Assembly: GCF_001613505.1 (NCBI RefSeq)
Contig: NZ_BDCM01000003.1
Span: 1 to 64,000 of the forward strand
Source of the DNA: Nocardia mikamii NBRC 108933
GTDB lineage: Bacteria > Actinomycetota > Actinomycetes > Mycobacteriales > Mycobacteriaceae
Direction of reading: 5' to 3'
DNA: 64,000 nt
Below the pieces are notes generated by a model that saw only the letters and a list, made by a program, of their open reading frames with translations, was not told the DNA's origin and searched no databases. How positions within the stretch are numbered: the first letter of the stretch is position 1; each line of letters starts with the position of its first letter. The translations under genes were made by a program, and so were the position numbers. Below, one piece after another: positions 1 through 9,324 of this stretch.

Positions 1-352
1 CGGATCGCGAAAACCACCACCACCCTGCCCACCATTCACCGGCGGAGCAGGAGCAGGACGCGACGGCGTCATATAGTTCGGATCCGACGGATCCCGGAAA
101 CCCCCACCGCCCCCACCGGCCGTCGATTGGTGCTGACCATCGAACCCCGGTGTGCCCGAATGGTTTCCGCCACCACCGGTTCCGGCCGGTTGGGTCGGCG
201 GGGCGGGAGCCGGCCGCGACGGCGTCATGTAATTCGGATCGGACGGATCGCGAAAACCACCACCACCGTGCCCACCGTTCACCGGCGGAGCAGGAGCAGG
301 ACGCGACGGCGTCATGTAATTGGGATCCGACGGATCGCGAAAACCACCACCC
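1..352. repeat. Coding tandem repeats (FRDPSDPNYMTPSRPAPAPP unit)
   Basis: Four nearly identical units of about 60-80 bases, plus Gly-rich spacers, are visible inside the 3' part of the toxin-like gene. The 5' part of the copy at 1-109 is almost the same as 244-352, and a shorter copy lies at about 201-260. All encode the same peptide unit, so this is a protein-level Pro/Gly repeat and not a CRISPR or mobile repeat. The array may continue past the left edge. Confidence 0.8.
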
Positions 353-1605
353 GACTGGTGGTTTCCGCCCGTATTCGTCGTCGTGGTGCCGGAGTGCGTC
401 GTCGACGACGACTCGGTCTGTCCTGGCACCGGCCGCGGCGTCAGCGGGTTGTTGGTGGGTGGTGTTTTCGGCGGGGCCCAGGGCGCTTTCGCATTCATCC
501 ACAGGTTGAATCGCGGGTCGCCCTCGGTATTGGTGGTCGTCTTCGTACCGAGGCCCCGTATACCGCCGACCATGCCACCGCGGGCCGCGCTACCGACCCA
601 CCCCTCCGGCCCCGCGAAGGCGCCCGCGATATCGCCGGTCACCGCGCCCGCGCCGATATTGCCGAAGATGTTGCCGAAGACACCGGCCGTGGCGCCGATG
701 GTGGCACCTTGCAGGAACATCCCCGACCGGAACGGCATATTGGTGATCGCGCCGCCGAATTTCTTGTCCAGGTTGCCGATCCCGAAGCCCATGTAGCGTC
801 CGAGTTCGCGGCTGGGAATGGTGCTCAACGCCGACGCCGCCCAGGAGGCGCCGAATTCCTTCCAGTTGAATCCGTGCCGTTTACCGTCCGCGATCTGCGC
901 GCCCTGCACGATCGCATTGGTGACCGGCGCCCAGAGCGCGCCCTCACCGAATTTCAGCGTGTAGACGCCCATGCCCTTGGCCGTGGGCAGAATCGTCTTG
1001 GCCTTGTACTTCCAGGTCTGCCCCTTCATCCCCTTCCAGGTATCGGCCGAGAGGATGTGTTTGAACCAGTACCGGGAGGCGCCGTTGAGTTCGCCGCGGG
1101 TCGCGAATCCCAGTTTCGCCCAGGCTCGTTCGAGTGCGTTCTGCAGTGCGTCGGCGATGAATTTCACGATCGATCGGGTCGTGCCGATCGCGGCCGCCTC
1201 CACCGCCGGTGCGGTCGGCGGGAACAGCCATGCCCAGGCGATCTCGACCAGCAGAATGCACAGCGAGACGATGATGTTGATCTTCGCCGACTGCAGTTCG
1301 GTCCCGACGTCGAAGGTCGAATCGCCGATGGTCTTGAACGATTCGGCCAGCGTCGCGAGCGACTGGTCTCCCTGCAGGAAGACGTCGAACAACTTGCCGA
1401 TCTGATCGGCGGCATCACCCGCCGGAAAGGCCGCCATCGCCGCCGTTTTCGCGCTCTCGATACCGGGGACCTGCGCCGCGAGATCCTTGGACGCCTGCTC
1501 CCAGGCCCGCGACACCGCCCACATCTTGTCTTCGTCACCGTCGGGCCAGCTCGCACCGGCGACCCAGGCGATCGGACGTACGGGCGGGGGCAGGTACAGG
1601 CTCAC
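1..1605 (-). CDS. WXG100-like, repeat-rich putative secreted toxin (3' end cut by window edge)
   Basis: The reading frame is open from a GTG at 1605 to the left edge, giving 535 codons with no stop, so the C-terminus is missing. The N-terminal ~120 residues (start MSLYLPPPVRPIAWVAGASW) resemble the WXG100-like helical domain that heads large nocardial secreted proteins: an amphipathic helical stretch, a short hydrophobic segment (INIIVSLCILLVEIAWAWLF), then a Gly/Ala-rich region (GATAGVFGNIFGNIGAGAV). From about residue 400 the protein is disordered and contains four copies of a GGGFRDPSDPNYMTPSRPAP unit. In this family the missing C-terminus usually carries a toxin or enzyme domain, which cannot be seen here. 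It follows a YbaB/EbfC-like gene by 6 nt in the same direction, a pairing I associate with ESX-type toxin loci (from memory). Role inferred; the family call rests on the N-terminal pattern. Confidence 0.7.
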   Translation of the reverse strand, partial: MSLYLPPPVRPIAWVAGASWPDGDEDKMWAVSRAWEQASKDLAAQVPGIESAKTAAMAAFPAGDAADQIGKLFDVFLQGDQSLATLAESFKTIGDSTFDVGTELQSAKINIIVSLCILLVEIAWAWLFPPTAPAVEAAAIGTTRSIVKFIADALQNALERAWAKLGFATRGELNGASRYWFKHILSADTWKGMKGQTWKYKAKTILPTAKGMGVYTLKFGEGALWAPVTNAIVQGAQIADGKRHGFNWKEFGASWAASALSTIPSRELGRYMGFGIGNLDKKFGGAITNMPFRSGMFLQGATIGATAGVFGNIFGNIGAGAVTGDIAGAFAGPEGWVGSAARGGMVGGIRGLGTKTTTNTEGDPRFNLWMNAKAPWAPPKTPPTNNPLTPRPVPGQTESSSTTHSGTTTTNTGGNHQSGGGFRDPSDPNYMTPSRPAPAPPVNGGHGGGGFRDPSDPNYMTPSRPAPAPPTQPAGTGGGGNHSGTPGFDGQHQSTAGGGGGGFRDPSDPNYMTPSRPAPAPPVNGGQGGGGFRDP

Positions 1606-1611
1606 GGCGGA

Positions 1612-2085
1612 TCAGTCCTCGTCGGACACCATCGAGCGGTGCGCGCTACCGTCCATCGGATGCGCGGACGGGACGTCGCGATAATCCTCGATCCGGGTCG
1701 GCGTCGGTGGCGCGGTGGGCATCATCTGCCCGAGATCCGGTGCGCCCTCCACGAATTCCGACAATTTGGGCAACTGCAGTTTGCGTTCGCGCAGCGGCTG
1801 CATGAGTTCGGCACCCAGGCGCAGCACCTCGGCCGCGGCCTGCTGCACCGCCGCGGTCATCCCGGCGGCGATCTCGTCGTAGGTCAGATCCGCGATATCG
1901 TCGGCGAACTTCGTGTCGATCAGGAGCCCGTCGGCATTGACCGTCACCTGAATTCGCTGCTCACAGGTGCTCGCCGTAGCCGTCAGGCGGGAGCGTCGCA
2001 ACTGGATCTCCGCGATCCCGCGCAATTGCTCGTCGAGCCCCTCGAGCACCGTCATCATGTCGGCATGGAGCCGTTCGTTGACCAC
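1612..2085 (-). CDS. YbaB/EbfC-like small protein
   Basis: This 157-residue protein starts at the GTG at 2085, which has a GGAGG five bases upstream. The frame stays open further upstream to 2637, but that extension runs through unlikely Cys/Arg-rich sequence and overlaps the divergent small gene, so I reject it. The predicted chain is largely helical (start MVNERLHADMMTVLEGLDEQ), followed by a short beta-rich core (RIQVTVNADGLLIDTKF) and a proline-rich acidic tail. This matches the size and layout of YbaB/EbfC-family proteins placed next to WXG100-like toxin genes. It ends 6 nt before that gene, so the two are probably co-transcribed. A chaperone or DNA-binding role is a family inference. 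Confidence 0.65.
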   Translation of the reverse strand: MVNERLHADMMTVLEGLDEQLRGIAEIQLRRSRLTATASTCEQRIQVTVNADGLLIDTKFADDIADLTYDEIAAGMTAAVQQAAAEVLRLGAELMQPLRERKLQLPKLSEFVEGAPDLGQMMPTAPPTPTRIEDYRDVPSAHPMDGSAHRSMVSDED

Positions 2086-2397
2086 TGCCACCTCCACTGT
2101 CGACGCGCGCAGTAGCAACAACAGCACACCAGATTGAATATCCGGTGGCGCCCAAGGAAATTCAGTGTCGACTACCGCCGTGCACCCGGGACAGAGGGGT
2201 GATGCCGAGCACCTGCTGCCCACCGCGAACGACACCGCTGTGGCACACCCGCAGCGCCTCGCCGCACCGCTTGTGAGATGTCCAATGCGCACACCGGAAC
2301 CGATCGATCGCACCGGCCCGCGAGTTAGGTTCTCGACCAGCAGATATTCATCGACACGTGCGGTCGCGACATCGCACGCCGACTGTGAGGAGGGCCC
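2086..2397. other. Divergent intergenic region (312 nt)
   Basis: This region separates the leftward toxin operon from the rightward small Cys-rich gene. It presumably holds both promoters. I see no repeat, RNA gene or strong hairpin in it. Confidence 0.4.
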
Positions 2398-2595
2398 GTG
2401 ACCGAACGCAGTATCGCCATGAACCCCGGAATGCACGAGGTTCTCGACTACTTCGGCAAATGTCCCGAATGCGGTTATCCCGCACGGGCTTCGGCCGATT
2501 TCGCCGGGGCGCCCACGGTCGTCGCCAGCTGCGACCGCCCGTGCGGCTGGACCGGCGTGGTTCCACTCACCACCATGACCGGCCGCACGGCGTAA
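2398..2595 (+). CDS. Small Cys4 zinc-ribbon-like protein
   Basis: A 65-residue protein starting at GTG 2398, with GGAGGG just upstream. It contains a CPEC knuckle (residues 22-25) and a second pair in SCDRPCGW (residues 44 and 48), a four-cysteine layout expected to bind zinc. It has no signal peptide or membrane segment. It is convergent with map, and a hairpin lies between the two genes. The family is unknown to me; function not assigned. The good ribosome binding site and the conserved-looking cysteine pattern support it being real. Confidence 0.6.
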   Translation: MTERSIAMNPGMHEVLDYFGKCPECGYPARASADFAGAPTVVASCDRPCGWTGVVPLTTMTGRTA

Positions 2596-2611
2596 CAGCG
2601 CGCCGACAGCA

Positions 2612-2647
2612 CGACGCACCCGCGCCGACGTGGCCACGGGTGCGTCG
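2612..2647. terminator. Hairpin between convergent small gene and map
   Basis: An 11-bp perfect inverted repeat (CGACGCACCCG / CGGGTGCGTCG) with a 14-nt loop lies between two stop codons that face each other. It can act as a bidirectional terminator. There is no T-tract, as is common in high-GC actinobacteria. Confidence 0.6.
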
Positions 2648-2656
2648 CGAAACGGA

Positions 2657-3457
2657 TTATTCGGGGCGAACGGTCAGGATTCGCGGACCGTCCTCGGTGA
2701 CCGCCACGGTGTGCTCCCAGTGCGCGGCGCGACTGCCGTCGGTGGTGACGACTGTCCAATCATCTTCCAGCACAGTGGTTTCCGTGGTGCCGAGGGTCAA
2801 CATCGGCTCGATGGCCAGCACCGAACCGACTACCAGTTTCGGACCGCGTCCGGGTGCACCCTCGTTGGCGAGGAACGGATCCATATGCATCTGGCGGCCG
2901 ATGCCGTGTCCGCCGTAGCCGTCGACGATGCCGTAGGCGCGGCCGTGTTCCTTCTCCGCGGCGCGCGTGCCCAACTCGATCGCGTGCGAGACGTCGGTCA
3001 GACGATTGCCCGGCAGCATGGCCGCGATACCGGCGTCCATCGACAGCCGGGTGGCCTCGCTGAGCAGCCGGTCGGCCTCGATCACCTCGCCGATGCCGAA
3101 TGTCCACGCCGAATCGCCGTGCCAGCCCTCGAGAATCGCACCGCAGTCGATGGACACCAGATCGCCCTCGGCGAGCACCTCGTCCTTCGACGGAATCCCG
3201 TGCACCACACGGTCGTTCACCGAGGAGCAGATCGATCCCGGGAAACCGTGATAGCCCTTGAAGGACGGGACGGCGCCGGCTTCCCGGATGGTCTGCTCGG
3301 CGACCTCGTCCAATTCCCAGGTCGAGACCCCGGGCTTGGCGGCGGCGCGCACGGCGACCAGCGCGCGGCCGACGATCGCGCCGGCCGCGGCCATGGCATC
3401 GAGCTCACCGGCGGTGCGGAAGGGCACCACCTTCTTCTGCTTGAGGCCGAAGACCAT
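2657..3457 (-). CDS. map: Type I methionine aminopeptidase
   Basis: A 266-residue cytosolic metalloprotease that removes the initiator methionine from new proteins. The metal-binding set of the family is visible: Asp in [17 protein letters not shown], His in [13 protein letters not shown], and Glu in [10 protein letters not shown] and in the C-terminal [14 protein letters not shown]. The length is normal for the bacterial type I enzyme without an N-terminal zinc-finger extension. It is the last gene of the secY-adk-map unit and begins 5 nt after the adk stop. Confidence 0.97.
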   Translation of the reverse strand: MVFGLKQKKVVPFRTAGELDAMAAAGAIVGRALVAVRAAAKPGVSTWELDEVAEQTIREAGAVPSFKGYHGFPGSICSSVNDRVVHGIPSKDEVLAEGDLVSIDCGAILEGWHGDSAWTFGIGEVIEADRLLSEATRLSMDAGIAAMLPGNRLTDVSHAIELGTRAAEKEHGRAYGIVDGYGGHGIGRQMHMDPFLANEGAPGRGPKLVVGSVLAIEPMLTLGTTETTVLEDDWTVVTTDGSRAAHWEHTVAVTEDGPRILTVRPE

Positions 3458-3462
3458 TCGCC

Positions 3463-4008
3463 TCAGCGACCCAGAACGTGGAGCACGCGGGCGTTGACCT
3501 CGTCGACCTCACCCACGCCGTCGATGGAGACGACCAGGCCGTCGTAGTGCTGCAGCAGCGGCTCGGTCTCGTCGCGGTACACCTGCATCCGGTTGCGGAT
3601 GACTTCCTCGGTGTCGTCGGCGCGGCCGCGGCCGAGCATCCGCTCGACCACCACATCGGTCGCCACCTCGAAGCTGATCACGGCGTCGAGCGCGTGGCCG
3701 GACTCCTTGAGCATCTTCTCCAGGGCCTCGGCCTGGTCGACGGTGCGCGGGTAGCCGTCGAGCACGAAACCGTTGACGGCGTCGGGCTCGGCGATGCGCG
3801 ACTCCACCATGCGGTTGGTCACATCACTGGGCACCAGATTGCCCGCGTCGAGGTACTTCTGCGCCTCGCGGCCGAGGGGGGTCTGCTGGGAGATGTTCGC
3901 ACGGAACAAATTCCCCGTGGAGATGTGCGGCACACCCAGCTTGTCCGACAGCAGTTCGGCCTGTGTCCCTTTACCGGCACCCGGCGGTCCGAGCAGTACG
4001 AGTCTCAC
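3463..4008 (-). CDS. adk: Adenylate kinase
   Basis: A 181-residue enzyme catalysing ATP + AMP = 2 ADP. The P-loop [10 protein letters not shown] is at residues 7-16, followed by the AMP-binding region ([20 protein letters not shown]) and the LID region [12 protein letters not shown]. This is the short-LID form usual in actinobacteria, without zinc cysteines. The start is a GTG that overlaps the secY stop (GTGA), indicating translational coupling. It lies in the standard secY-adk-map order. Confidence 0.97.
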   Translation of the reverse strand: MRLVLLGPPGAGKGTQAELLSDKLGVPHISTGNLFRANISQQTPLGREAQKYLDAGNLVPSDVTNRMVESRIAEPDAVNGFVLDGYPRTVDQAEALEKMLKESGHALDAVISFEVATDVVVERMLGRGRADDTEEVIRNRMQVYRDETEPLLQHYDGLVVSIDGVGEVDEVNARVLHVLGR

Positions 4009-5324
4009 TTGAGGAACCCTTCGTAATTTCTGTTCATCAGTTGGCTCTCGATCTGTTTGACCGTATCGAGGCCGACGCTCACGACGATCAGCACCGACGT
4101 GCCGCCGAACGGCAGGAAGTTCGAACCGCCACCGCCGGCACCGATGTGCAACAGCAGGTTGGGCAGTACGGCAACAGCACCGAGGTAGATCGAACCGGGG
4201 AGGGTGATTCGGCTCAGTACATAGTTCAGATAGTCGGCGGTCGGCTTACCCGGACGGTAACCGGGAATGAAGCCGCCGAACTTCTTCATCTCGTCCGCGC
4301 GTTCCTCCGGGTTGAAGGTGATGGCGACGTAGAAGTAGGTGAAGAACACGATCAACGCGAAGTAGATCAGGACGTACACCGGGTTACCCGGGTTCACCAG
4401 ATACTTCTGGATGATCTTCTGCCACCAGCCGTCGGAGTTGGACGACTGGGTCAGCTGGGCGACCAGATTCGGCAGGTACAGCAGCGAGGACGCGAAGATC
4501 ACCGGGATCACACCCGCCTGGTTGACCTTCAGCGGCAGGTAGGTCGACGATCCGCCGTACATCTTGCGGCCGACCACGCGCTTGGCGTACTGCACCGGTA
4601 TTCGGCGCTGGCCCTGTTCGACGAAGATCACGCCAACGATCACCACGAAGGCGGCGGCACACACCAGCCCGAAGATCAAGCCACCCTTGCTGTCGAGGAT
4701 CTGCTTGCCCTCGGTCGGGATGCGGGCGGCGATACCGGCGAAGATCAACAGCGACATACCGTTGCCGACACCGCGCTCGGTGATCTGCTCGCCGAACCAC
4801 ATCACCAGGGCCGCGCCGGCCGTCATCACCAGCACGATGATGATCATGCCGAAGATGCTGGTGTCGGCCAGGATGTCGTCGGGGCAGCCGCGCAGCAGCT
4901 GACCGCGCGCGGCGAGGGCGACCAGACCCGTGGCCTGCAGGATCGCGAGTGCGATCGACAGATACCGCGTGTACTGCGTCATCTTGTTCTGGCCGGACTG
5001 GCCTTCTTTTCGCAGTTCCTCGAACCGCGGGATGACCACCGTCAGCAGCTGGATGATGATGCTCGCGGTGATGTAGGGCATGATCCCGATCGCGAACACC
5101 GACAGCTGCAGCAGCGCGCCACCGGAGAACAGATTGATCAGCTGGTAGATACCGGCATTGTCACCGCCGGAGACGACGTCGATGCAATGGCGGATCGCCT
5201 TGTAGTCGACGCCCGGCGACGGTAGCGAGGCGCCGACGCGGTACAGCGCGATCAGGCCCAGCGTGAAGAGAATCTTCCGCCGCAAGTCCGGGGTCCGGAA
5301 GGCCGACACGAAGGCGGAAAGCAC
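4005..5324 (-). CDS. secY: Protein translocase subunit SecY
   Basis: A 439-residue polytopic membrane protein forming the SecYEG channel. About ten hydrophobic segments are visible, and the family signatures include the plug-region start (PSPGVDY) and the conserved cytoplasmic loops ([21 protein letters not shown] split around the loop; [12 protein letters not shown]). The GTG start has a perfect AGGAGG six bases upstream. The gene is separated from rplO by about 190 nt containing a hairpin, so secY-adk-map is likely its own transcription unit. Confidence 0.97.
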   Translation of the reverse strand: MLSAFVSAFRTPDLRRKILFTLGLIALYRVGASLPSPGVDYKAIRHCIDVVSGGDNAGIYQLINLFSGGALLQLSVFAIGIMPYITASIIIQLLTVVIPRFEELRKEGQSGQNKMTQYTRYLSIALAILQATGLVALAARGQLLRGCPDDILADTSIFGMIIIVLVMTAGAALVMWFGEQITERGVGNGMSLLIFAGIAARIPTEGKQILDSKGGLIFGLVCAAAFVVIVGVIFVEQGQRRIPVQYAKRVVGRKMYGGSSTYLPLKVNQAGVIPVIFASSLLYLPNLVAQLTQSSNSDGWWQKIIQKYLVNPGNPVYVLIYFALIVFFTYFYVAITFNPEERADEMKKFGGFIPGYRPGKPTADYLNYVLSRITLPGSIYLGAVAVLPNLLLHIGAGGGGSNFLPFGGTSVLIVVSVGLDTVKQIESQLMNRNYEGFLK

Positions 5325-5466
5325 AGATCCTCCTGGCTGACGACACGGGGGTCACGCCCACTTCCGTCACCTCGGCACATACCGGTGCCCTACAGGGCAG
5401 AGCCGGTCCTGTGCCACGACAACGGGGCAGACTGGTTGGCAGACAACACTTGAACTCTAACAGCGA

Positions 5467-5494
5467 CGCCGGACGGGCTCTCACCCGTCCGGCG
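5467..5494 (-). terminator. Hairpin after rplO
   Basis: An 11-bp perfect stem (CGCCGGACGGG / CCCGTCCGGCG) with a 6-nt loop lies 25 nt downstream of the rplO stop and upstream of secY. It likely ends the ribosomal-protein transcript and separates it from secY-adk-map. Confidence 0.65.
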
Positions 5495-5518
5495 CCCCGA
5501 CTGTATTACCAGTAACTG

Positions 5519-5965
5519 TCAGCCCAGTTCGGTGGCGGTACCACCGGCGGCGGTGATCTTCTCCTTGGCGGAGCCGGAGAACTTGTCGGCGCTGACCTGA
5601 ACGGCCACACCGATTTCGCCCTCGCCGAGCACCTTCACCAACTGGTTCTTACGCACGGCACCGGCAGCGACGAGCTCGTCCTTGCCGATGGTGCCGCCCT
5701 GCGGGAACAGGCGCGCGATATCGCCGACGTTCACGACCTGGTACTCGACGCGGAACGGGTTGGTGAACCCCTTCAGCTTCGGCAGGCGCATGTGGATCGG
5801 CATCTGGCCGCCCTCGAAACGGGCCGGCACGTTCTTGCGCGCCTTCGTACCCTTGGTACCGCGACCGGCGGTCTTACCCTTGGAGCCTTCACCGCGACCC
5901 ACACGGATCTTCTCGGTCTTGGCGCCCGGGGCGGGCCGCAGGTGGTGGAGCTTGATGGGGGTCAT
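5519..5965 (-). CDS. rplO: 50S ribosomal protein L15
   Basis: A 148-residue large-subunit protein. The N-terminus [16 protein letters not shown] and the Gly/Lys-rich stretch [18 protein letters not shown] are classic L15 features. It overlaps rpmD by 4 nt (ATGA) and is the last gene of this ribosomal block. Confidence 0.97.
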   Translation of the reverse strand: MTPIKLHHLRPAPGAKTEKIRVGRGEGSKGKTAGRGTKGTKARKNVPARFEGGQMPIHMRLPKLKGFTNPFRVEYQVVNVGDIARLFPQGGTIGKDELVAAGAVRKNQLVKVLGEGEIGVAVQVSADKFSGSAKEKITAAGGTATELG

Positions 5966-6147
5966 GCGGTTTCCTCCTCAACGGAAACGAGGTGGCGCAC
6001 GACGTTGATCAGCCCGCGGTTCTGGGCGTTGTCCTCGCGGACCACGGTCTGGCGGATGCCGCGCAGACCGAGGGTGCGAAGCGACTCCCGCTGATTCTTC
6101 TTGGCGCCGATCGTGGACTTGATCTGGGTCACCTTGAGCTGTGCCAT
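5962..6147 (-). CDS. rpmD: 50S ribosomal protein L30
   Basis: A 61-residue protein (start [14 protein letters not shown]) of the usual bacterial L30 length, with the conserved [11 protein letters not shown] core. The ATG at 6147 is chosen over the longer open frame because it gives the family length and follows the rpsE stop by one base. Confidence 0.96.
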   Translation of the reverse strand: MAQLKVTQIKSTIGAKKNQRESLRTLGLRGIRQTVVREDNAQNRGLINVVRHLVSVEEETA

Positions 6148-6148
6148 G

Positions 6149-6787
6149 TCAGACTCCCTGTCCGGCACGCGCACGCAGCATGCCCGCCGGGGCAACGTCC
6201 TCGATCGGCAGACCGCGGCGAGCGGCCACCTCCTCCGGACGCTGCAGCATCTTCAGGGCAGCGACGGTCGCGTGCACGACGTTGATGGCGTTGTCGCTGC
6301 CGAGCGACTTGGCCAGGATGTCGTGGATACCGGCGCACTCCAGCACGGCACGCGCCGCACCACCGGCGATCACACCGGTACCGGGCGAGGCCGGACGCAG
6401 CATGACGACACCGGCGGCGGCCTCACCCTGCACCGGGTGCGTGATGGTGCTGCCGATCATCGGGACGCGGAAGAAGCCCTTGCGAGCCTCCTCGACACCC
6501 TTCTGGATGGCCGCGGGAACTTCCTTGGCCTTGCCGTATCCGACACCGACCAGGCCGTTGCCGTCGCCCACGATCACCAGGGCGGTGAAGCTGAAGCGAC
6601 GACCACCCTTCACGACCTTGGAGACGCGGTTGATCGCGACGACGCGCTCGAGCTGGTTCTTCTCGGCGGCGTTGTCGCGACGGTCACCGCCGCCGCGGCG
6701 ATCGCGGCCACCGCCGCGCTGATCGCGCTCGTTGCTGTTCTGTCCGGCGGGTCCGTTGCCGCCGTCACGCCGTTGACGTCCCGGCAT
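6149..6787 (-). CDS. rpsE: 30S ribosomal protein S5
   Basis: A 212-residue small-subunit protein. The S5 double-stranded-RNA-binding core is seen ([20 protein letters not shown]) and the C-terminal domain follows ([18 protein letters not shown]). The N-terminus carries an actinobacterial Gly/Arg/Asp-rich extension of about 45 residues ([16 protein letters not shown]...). It sits in the standard rplR-rpsE-rpmD order. Confidence 0.97.
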   Translation of the reverse strand: MPGRQRRDGGNGPAGQNSNERDQRGGGRDRRGGGDRRDNAAEKNQLERVVAINRVSKVVKGGRRFSFTALVIVGDGNGLVGVGYGKAKEVPAAIQKGVEEARKGFFRVPMIGSTITHPVQGEAAAGVVMLRPASPGTGVIAGGAARAVLECAGIHDILAKSLGSDNAINVVHATVAALKMLQRPEEVAARRGLPIEDVAPAGMLRARAGQGV

Positions 6788-6836
6788 CAGACGTTCCTTC
6801 CGTTCAGGTTCATTCGGTCCATGAGCTGAATCTGCA

Positions 6837-7244
6837 TCAGAACTTCAACCCACCTTCGCGAGCGGCATCCGCGAGCGCGGCGATGCGGCCGTGGTAGTCG
6901 TGGCCACCGCGGTCGAACACCACGGCCTCCACACCGGCAGCCTTCGCGCGGGCGGCCAGCAGCTCGCCGACCTTCTTGCCCTTCGCGGACTTGTCACCGT
7001 CGAGCGCGCGCACATCGGCCTCGATCGAGGACGCCGAGGCGACGGTCTTACCGACGGAGTCGTCGATCACCTGGGCGTGCAGGTGCCGCGAGGAGCGGAA
7101 CACGACCAGACGCGGACGCTCGGCGGTGCCGAGGACCTTCTTGCGCAGACGGAAGTGCCGACGGGTCTTCGACACCCGGCGACGAGTCGACGCATCCTTG
7201 CCGACCGGCTTGCGGGCGGCTTTCTGAGCTTCAGTTTGTGCCAT
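6837..7244 (-). CDS. rplR: 50S ribosomal protein L18
   Basis: A 135-residue 5S-rRNA-binding protein. The conserved [20 protein letters not shown] segment and the C-terminal [20 protein letters not shown] are diagnostic. It starts 3 nt after the rplF stop. Confidence 0.97.
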   Translation of the reverse strand: MAQTEAQKAARKPVGKDASTRRRVSKTRRHFRLRKKVLGTAERPRLVVFRSSRHLHAQVIDDSVGKTVASASSIEADVRALDGDKSAKGKKVGELLAARAKAAGVEAVVFDRGGHDYHGRIAALADAAREGGLKF

Positions 7245-7247
7245 GGC

Positions 7248-7787
7248 TTACTTACCCGTCTTTCCGACCTTGCGGCGAACGACCTCACCGGCGTAGCGGA
7301 TGCCCTTGCCCTTGTACGGGTCGGGCTTGCGCAGGCCGTGGATCACTGCGGCGATCTGGCCGACCTTCTGCTTGTCGATGCCGGACACCGAGAACTTGGT
7401 GGGGGCCTCGACCTGGAAGGTGATGCCCTCGGGGGCCTCGATCGGAACCGGGTGGCTGTAGCCGAGGGCGAACTCGAGGTTCGAACCCTTCTGCTGCACG
7501 CGGTAACCGACGCCGAAGATTTCCATCTTCTTCTCGTAGCCCTGGGTCACGCCGACGATCATGTTGTTGATCAGGGTGCGGCTCAGGCCGTGCAGCGAGC
7601 GGTTGCGGCGCTCGTCGTCCGGACGGCCCACCTCCAGCTCACCGTTCTCGGCCTTCGTGACGGTGATCGGCTCCGCGACGGTGTGCGAGAGGGTGCCCTT
7701 GGGACCCTTCACCGACACCTGCTGGCCGTCGATGGTCACCTCGACGCCGGCGGGAACCGAGATCGGCTTCTTACCGATACGCGACAT
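7248..7787 (-). CDS. rplF: 50S ribosomal protein L6
   Basis: A 179-residue protein of normal L6 length with the start [15 protein letters not shown] and the C-terminal signature [20 protein letters not shown]. It lies 14 nt after the rpsH stop in the normal spc order. Confidence 0.97.
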   Translation of the reverse strand: MSRIGKKPISVPAGVEVTIDGQQVSVKGPKGTLSHTVAEPITVTKAENGELEVGRPDDERRNRSLHGLSRTLINNMIVGVTQGYEKKMEIFGVGYRVQQKGSNLEFALGYSHPVPIEAPEGITFQVEAPTKFSVSGIDKQKVGQIAAVIHGLRKPDPYKGKGIRYAGEVVRRKVGKTGK

Positions 7788-7801
7788 TGTTCCTACCTCC
7801 C

Positions 7802-8200
7802 TTACCAGACGTAGGCGAGGACTTCCCCGCCCACACCCTGCTGCTTGGCCTGACGGTCGGTGAGCAGGCCCTTCGACGTGGAGATAATTGCCACGCCCAG
7901 ACCGCCCAGCACCTTGGGCAGGTTGGTGGATTTCGCGTACACCCGCAGACCCGGCTTCGAGACGCGGCGCACACCCTGCAGGCTGCGCTCCCGGCTCTGG
8001 CCGTACTTCAGGTCGACGATCAGGGTCTGGCCGACGGGCGCATCCTCGGTGCGGTAGTCGGCGATGTAGCCCTCGCGCTTGAGGATCTCGGCGATGTTCG
8101 CCTTGAGCTTCGAGTGCGGAGCCTTCACCTGATCGTGGTACGCCGAGTTGGCGTTGCGCAGACGGGTCAGAAAGTCTGCGATCGGATCAGTCATGGTCAT
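7802..8200 (-). CDS. rpsH: 30S ribosomal protein S8
   Basis: A 132-residue protein, the standard actinobacterial S8 length, starting [17 protein letters not shown]. The ATG at 8200 is preferred to that at 8194 because it lies closer to an AAAGG element and gives the usual N-terminus. The upstream open frame is leader sequence. The C-terminal [20 protein letters not shown] is the S8 signature. It is the first gene of the second half of the split spc operon and therefore needs its own promoter; a candidate is at 8378-8405. Confidence 0.96.
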   Translation of the reverse strand: MTMTDPIADFLTRLRNANSAYHDQVKAPHSKLKANIAEILKREGYIADYRTEDAPVGQTLIVDLKYGQSRERSLQGVRRVSKPGLRVYAKSTNLPKVLGGLGVAIISTSKGLLTDRQAKQQGVGGEVLAYVW

Positions 8201-8377
8201 GTGTTGACCGTTACCTTTCTCGCCGCGGTTCCCATACAGCACCGTCACGCGGGGCGGTCGTGGGCCTACGACAATTTCGGCTGGTCCGGCCGACACCATT
8301 GCCGACCGGATTCGGAATGCTGTCACCCGGAGCAACGCGCACGCATATGGGCACGAGGGTGCCCGAGCAACCGGTCT

Positions 8378-8405
8378 AGTGTAGGCGAGCGGTATGAGCG
8401 GGCAA
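8378..8405 (-). promoter_or_regulatory. Candidate promoter of the rpsH half-operon
   Basis: Reading leftward, TTGCCC (8405-8400), a 16-nt spacer and TACACT (8383-8378) form a -35/-10 pair about 180 nt before rpsH. The bases after the -10 (AGACCGGTTGC) closely resemble those after the candidate rplN promoter (TGTCGGGTTGC). Inference from motif only. Confidence 0.45.
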
Positions 8406-8462
8406 AATCGGGGTGACCACCGCCGACCGCGTCACTGCGCGCCGTACTCCGCCGCGGTTCGG

Positions 8463-8834
8463 CTACACCTCGAGTTCCTCTTCGATGCCCCGCAGACGAT
8501 GCCGCGCGAGGGCGAGGTTCGCCCGGCCACGATCCAAGGCCAGATAGAGGAACAGCCCCTTGGAGTTGCGGCCGGTCATCGGCCGGATGATGTGGTACTG
8601 CGTGGACAGGGAGATCAGAATGTCCTCGATCTCCTCGTTGAGGCCCAGCTGTTCGATCGTACGCAGTTTCGCCCGCACCACCTCGGTGTTACCGGCGCCG
8701 GCGACCTGCAGGTCCAGAGCCTTCGAACTGCCGAGCATTCCCAGCGACATGCCGCTGTTGTAATCGACGACCGATGCGCCGAGCGCGCCGTCGATCGCCA
8801 TCATTTCCTTCAGCGCGAGATCCAAATTGGACAT
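8463..8834 (-). CDS. Roadblock/LC7-domain protein
   Basis: A 123-residue single-domain protein (start MSNLDLALKEMMAIDGALGA) with the Roadblock/LC7 alternation of helix and sheet: ALGASVVDYNSGMSLGMLG is the sheet-turn-sheet start and GLFLYLALDRGRANLALARH the C-terminal strand and helix. The ATG at 8834 follows a purine-rich GAAAGGAAAGAA site. It is the last gene of a four-gene leftward operon. Such proteins commonly modulate small Ras-like GTPases (MglB-like role) in actinobacterial conservons. No GTPase gene is present here, so the partner is unknown. Confidence 0.75.
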   Translation of the reverse strand: MSNLDLALKEMMAIDGALGASVVDYNSGMSLGMLGSSKALDLQVAGAGNTEVVRAKLRTIEQLGLNEEIEDILISLSTQYHIIRPMTGRNSKGLFLYLALDRGRANLALARHRLRGIEEELEV

Positions 8835-8844
8835 TTCTTTCCTT

Positions 8845-9324
8845 TCAATCGGTATTACCTGTTCGGTCCTTGCTGTGCTTGCCGGTAGGGGTGGCGGTGA
8901 GGTGGCCGGCGATCGCGCGGGCGGCCGGGCGCGATTCCAGATGCAGCCGGCCGACATTCACGTCGGGCTCGGCCAGCACCGTCAGCGAGGTCCAATCGGC
9001 GCCGTAGACCACGACATGGCCGCCGGTGCCGCGCACCACCACCTCGTGGAAGCCGCCGCCGACCGCGGTCGTGGCCAGCCGATGCGAGAGCGCCAGCTGT
9101 GAGGCGGACAGTGCGGCCATGCCGCTGGGTTCGATATGCGCCGGAAGATCGTGCTCGATGAGCAGCCCGTCGCTGGATGCCACCAGCGCACCGATCAGTC
9201 CGGGAACGCGGTCGCGCAACGCCTTCAATTCCGCGAGAACCGCCGCATTCGGTTCGGGTCCCGACATCGTCACCTTGCTGAACCTTCCCATCAGATCGCC
9301 GAGCAGCTTCTTCCGCACGGTCAC
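8845..9324 (-). CDS. Roadblock/LC7-domain protein
   Basis: A 159-residue protein. After a short basic N-terminus (MTVRKKLLGDLMGRFSKV) the Roadblock/LC7 fold is clear: RDRVPGLIGALVASSDGLLIE, then GMAALSASQLALSHRLATTAV and the C-terminal GGHVVVYGADWTSLTVLAEP. This layout is close to the first Roadblock protein of actinobacterial conservons. The start is the GTG overlapping the previous stop (GTGA), with GGAGG seven bases upstream. Likely a GTPase-regulator-type scaffold; partner not in view. Confidence 0.75.
   Translation of the reverse strand: MTVRKKLLGDLMGRFSKVTMSGPEPNAAVLAELKALRDRVPGLIGALVASSDGLLIEHDLPAHIEPSGMAALSASQLALSHRLATTAVGGGFHEVVVRGTGGHVVVYGADWTSLTVLAEPDVNVGRLHLESRPAARAIAGHLTATPTGKHSKDRTGNTD

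Noticed and set aside
1..352. Possible CRISPR or mobile repeat
   Set aside because: The repeats are in phase with a coding frame and encode the same peptide, with no unique spacers of constant length.
127..2115. Long rightward open frame
   Set aside because: It is the antisense of the toxin-like and YbaB-like genes. It reads as low-quality Arg/Gly-rich sequence without a ribosome binding site.
8201..8377. rpsH leader as riboswitch or RNA gene
   Set aside because: The leader is long, but I could not recognise a known fold or conserved RNA motif by eye.
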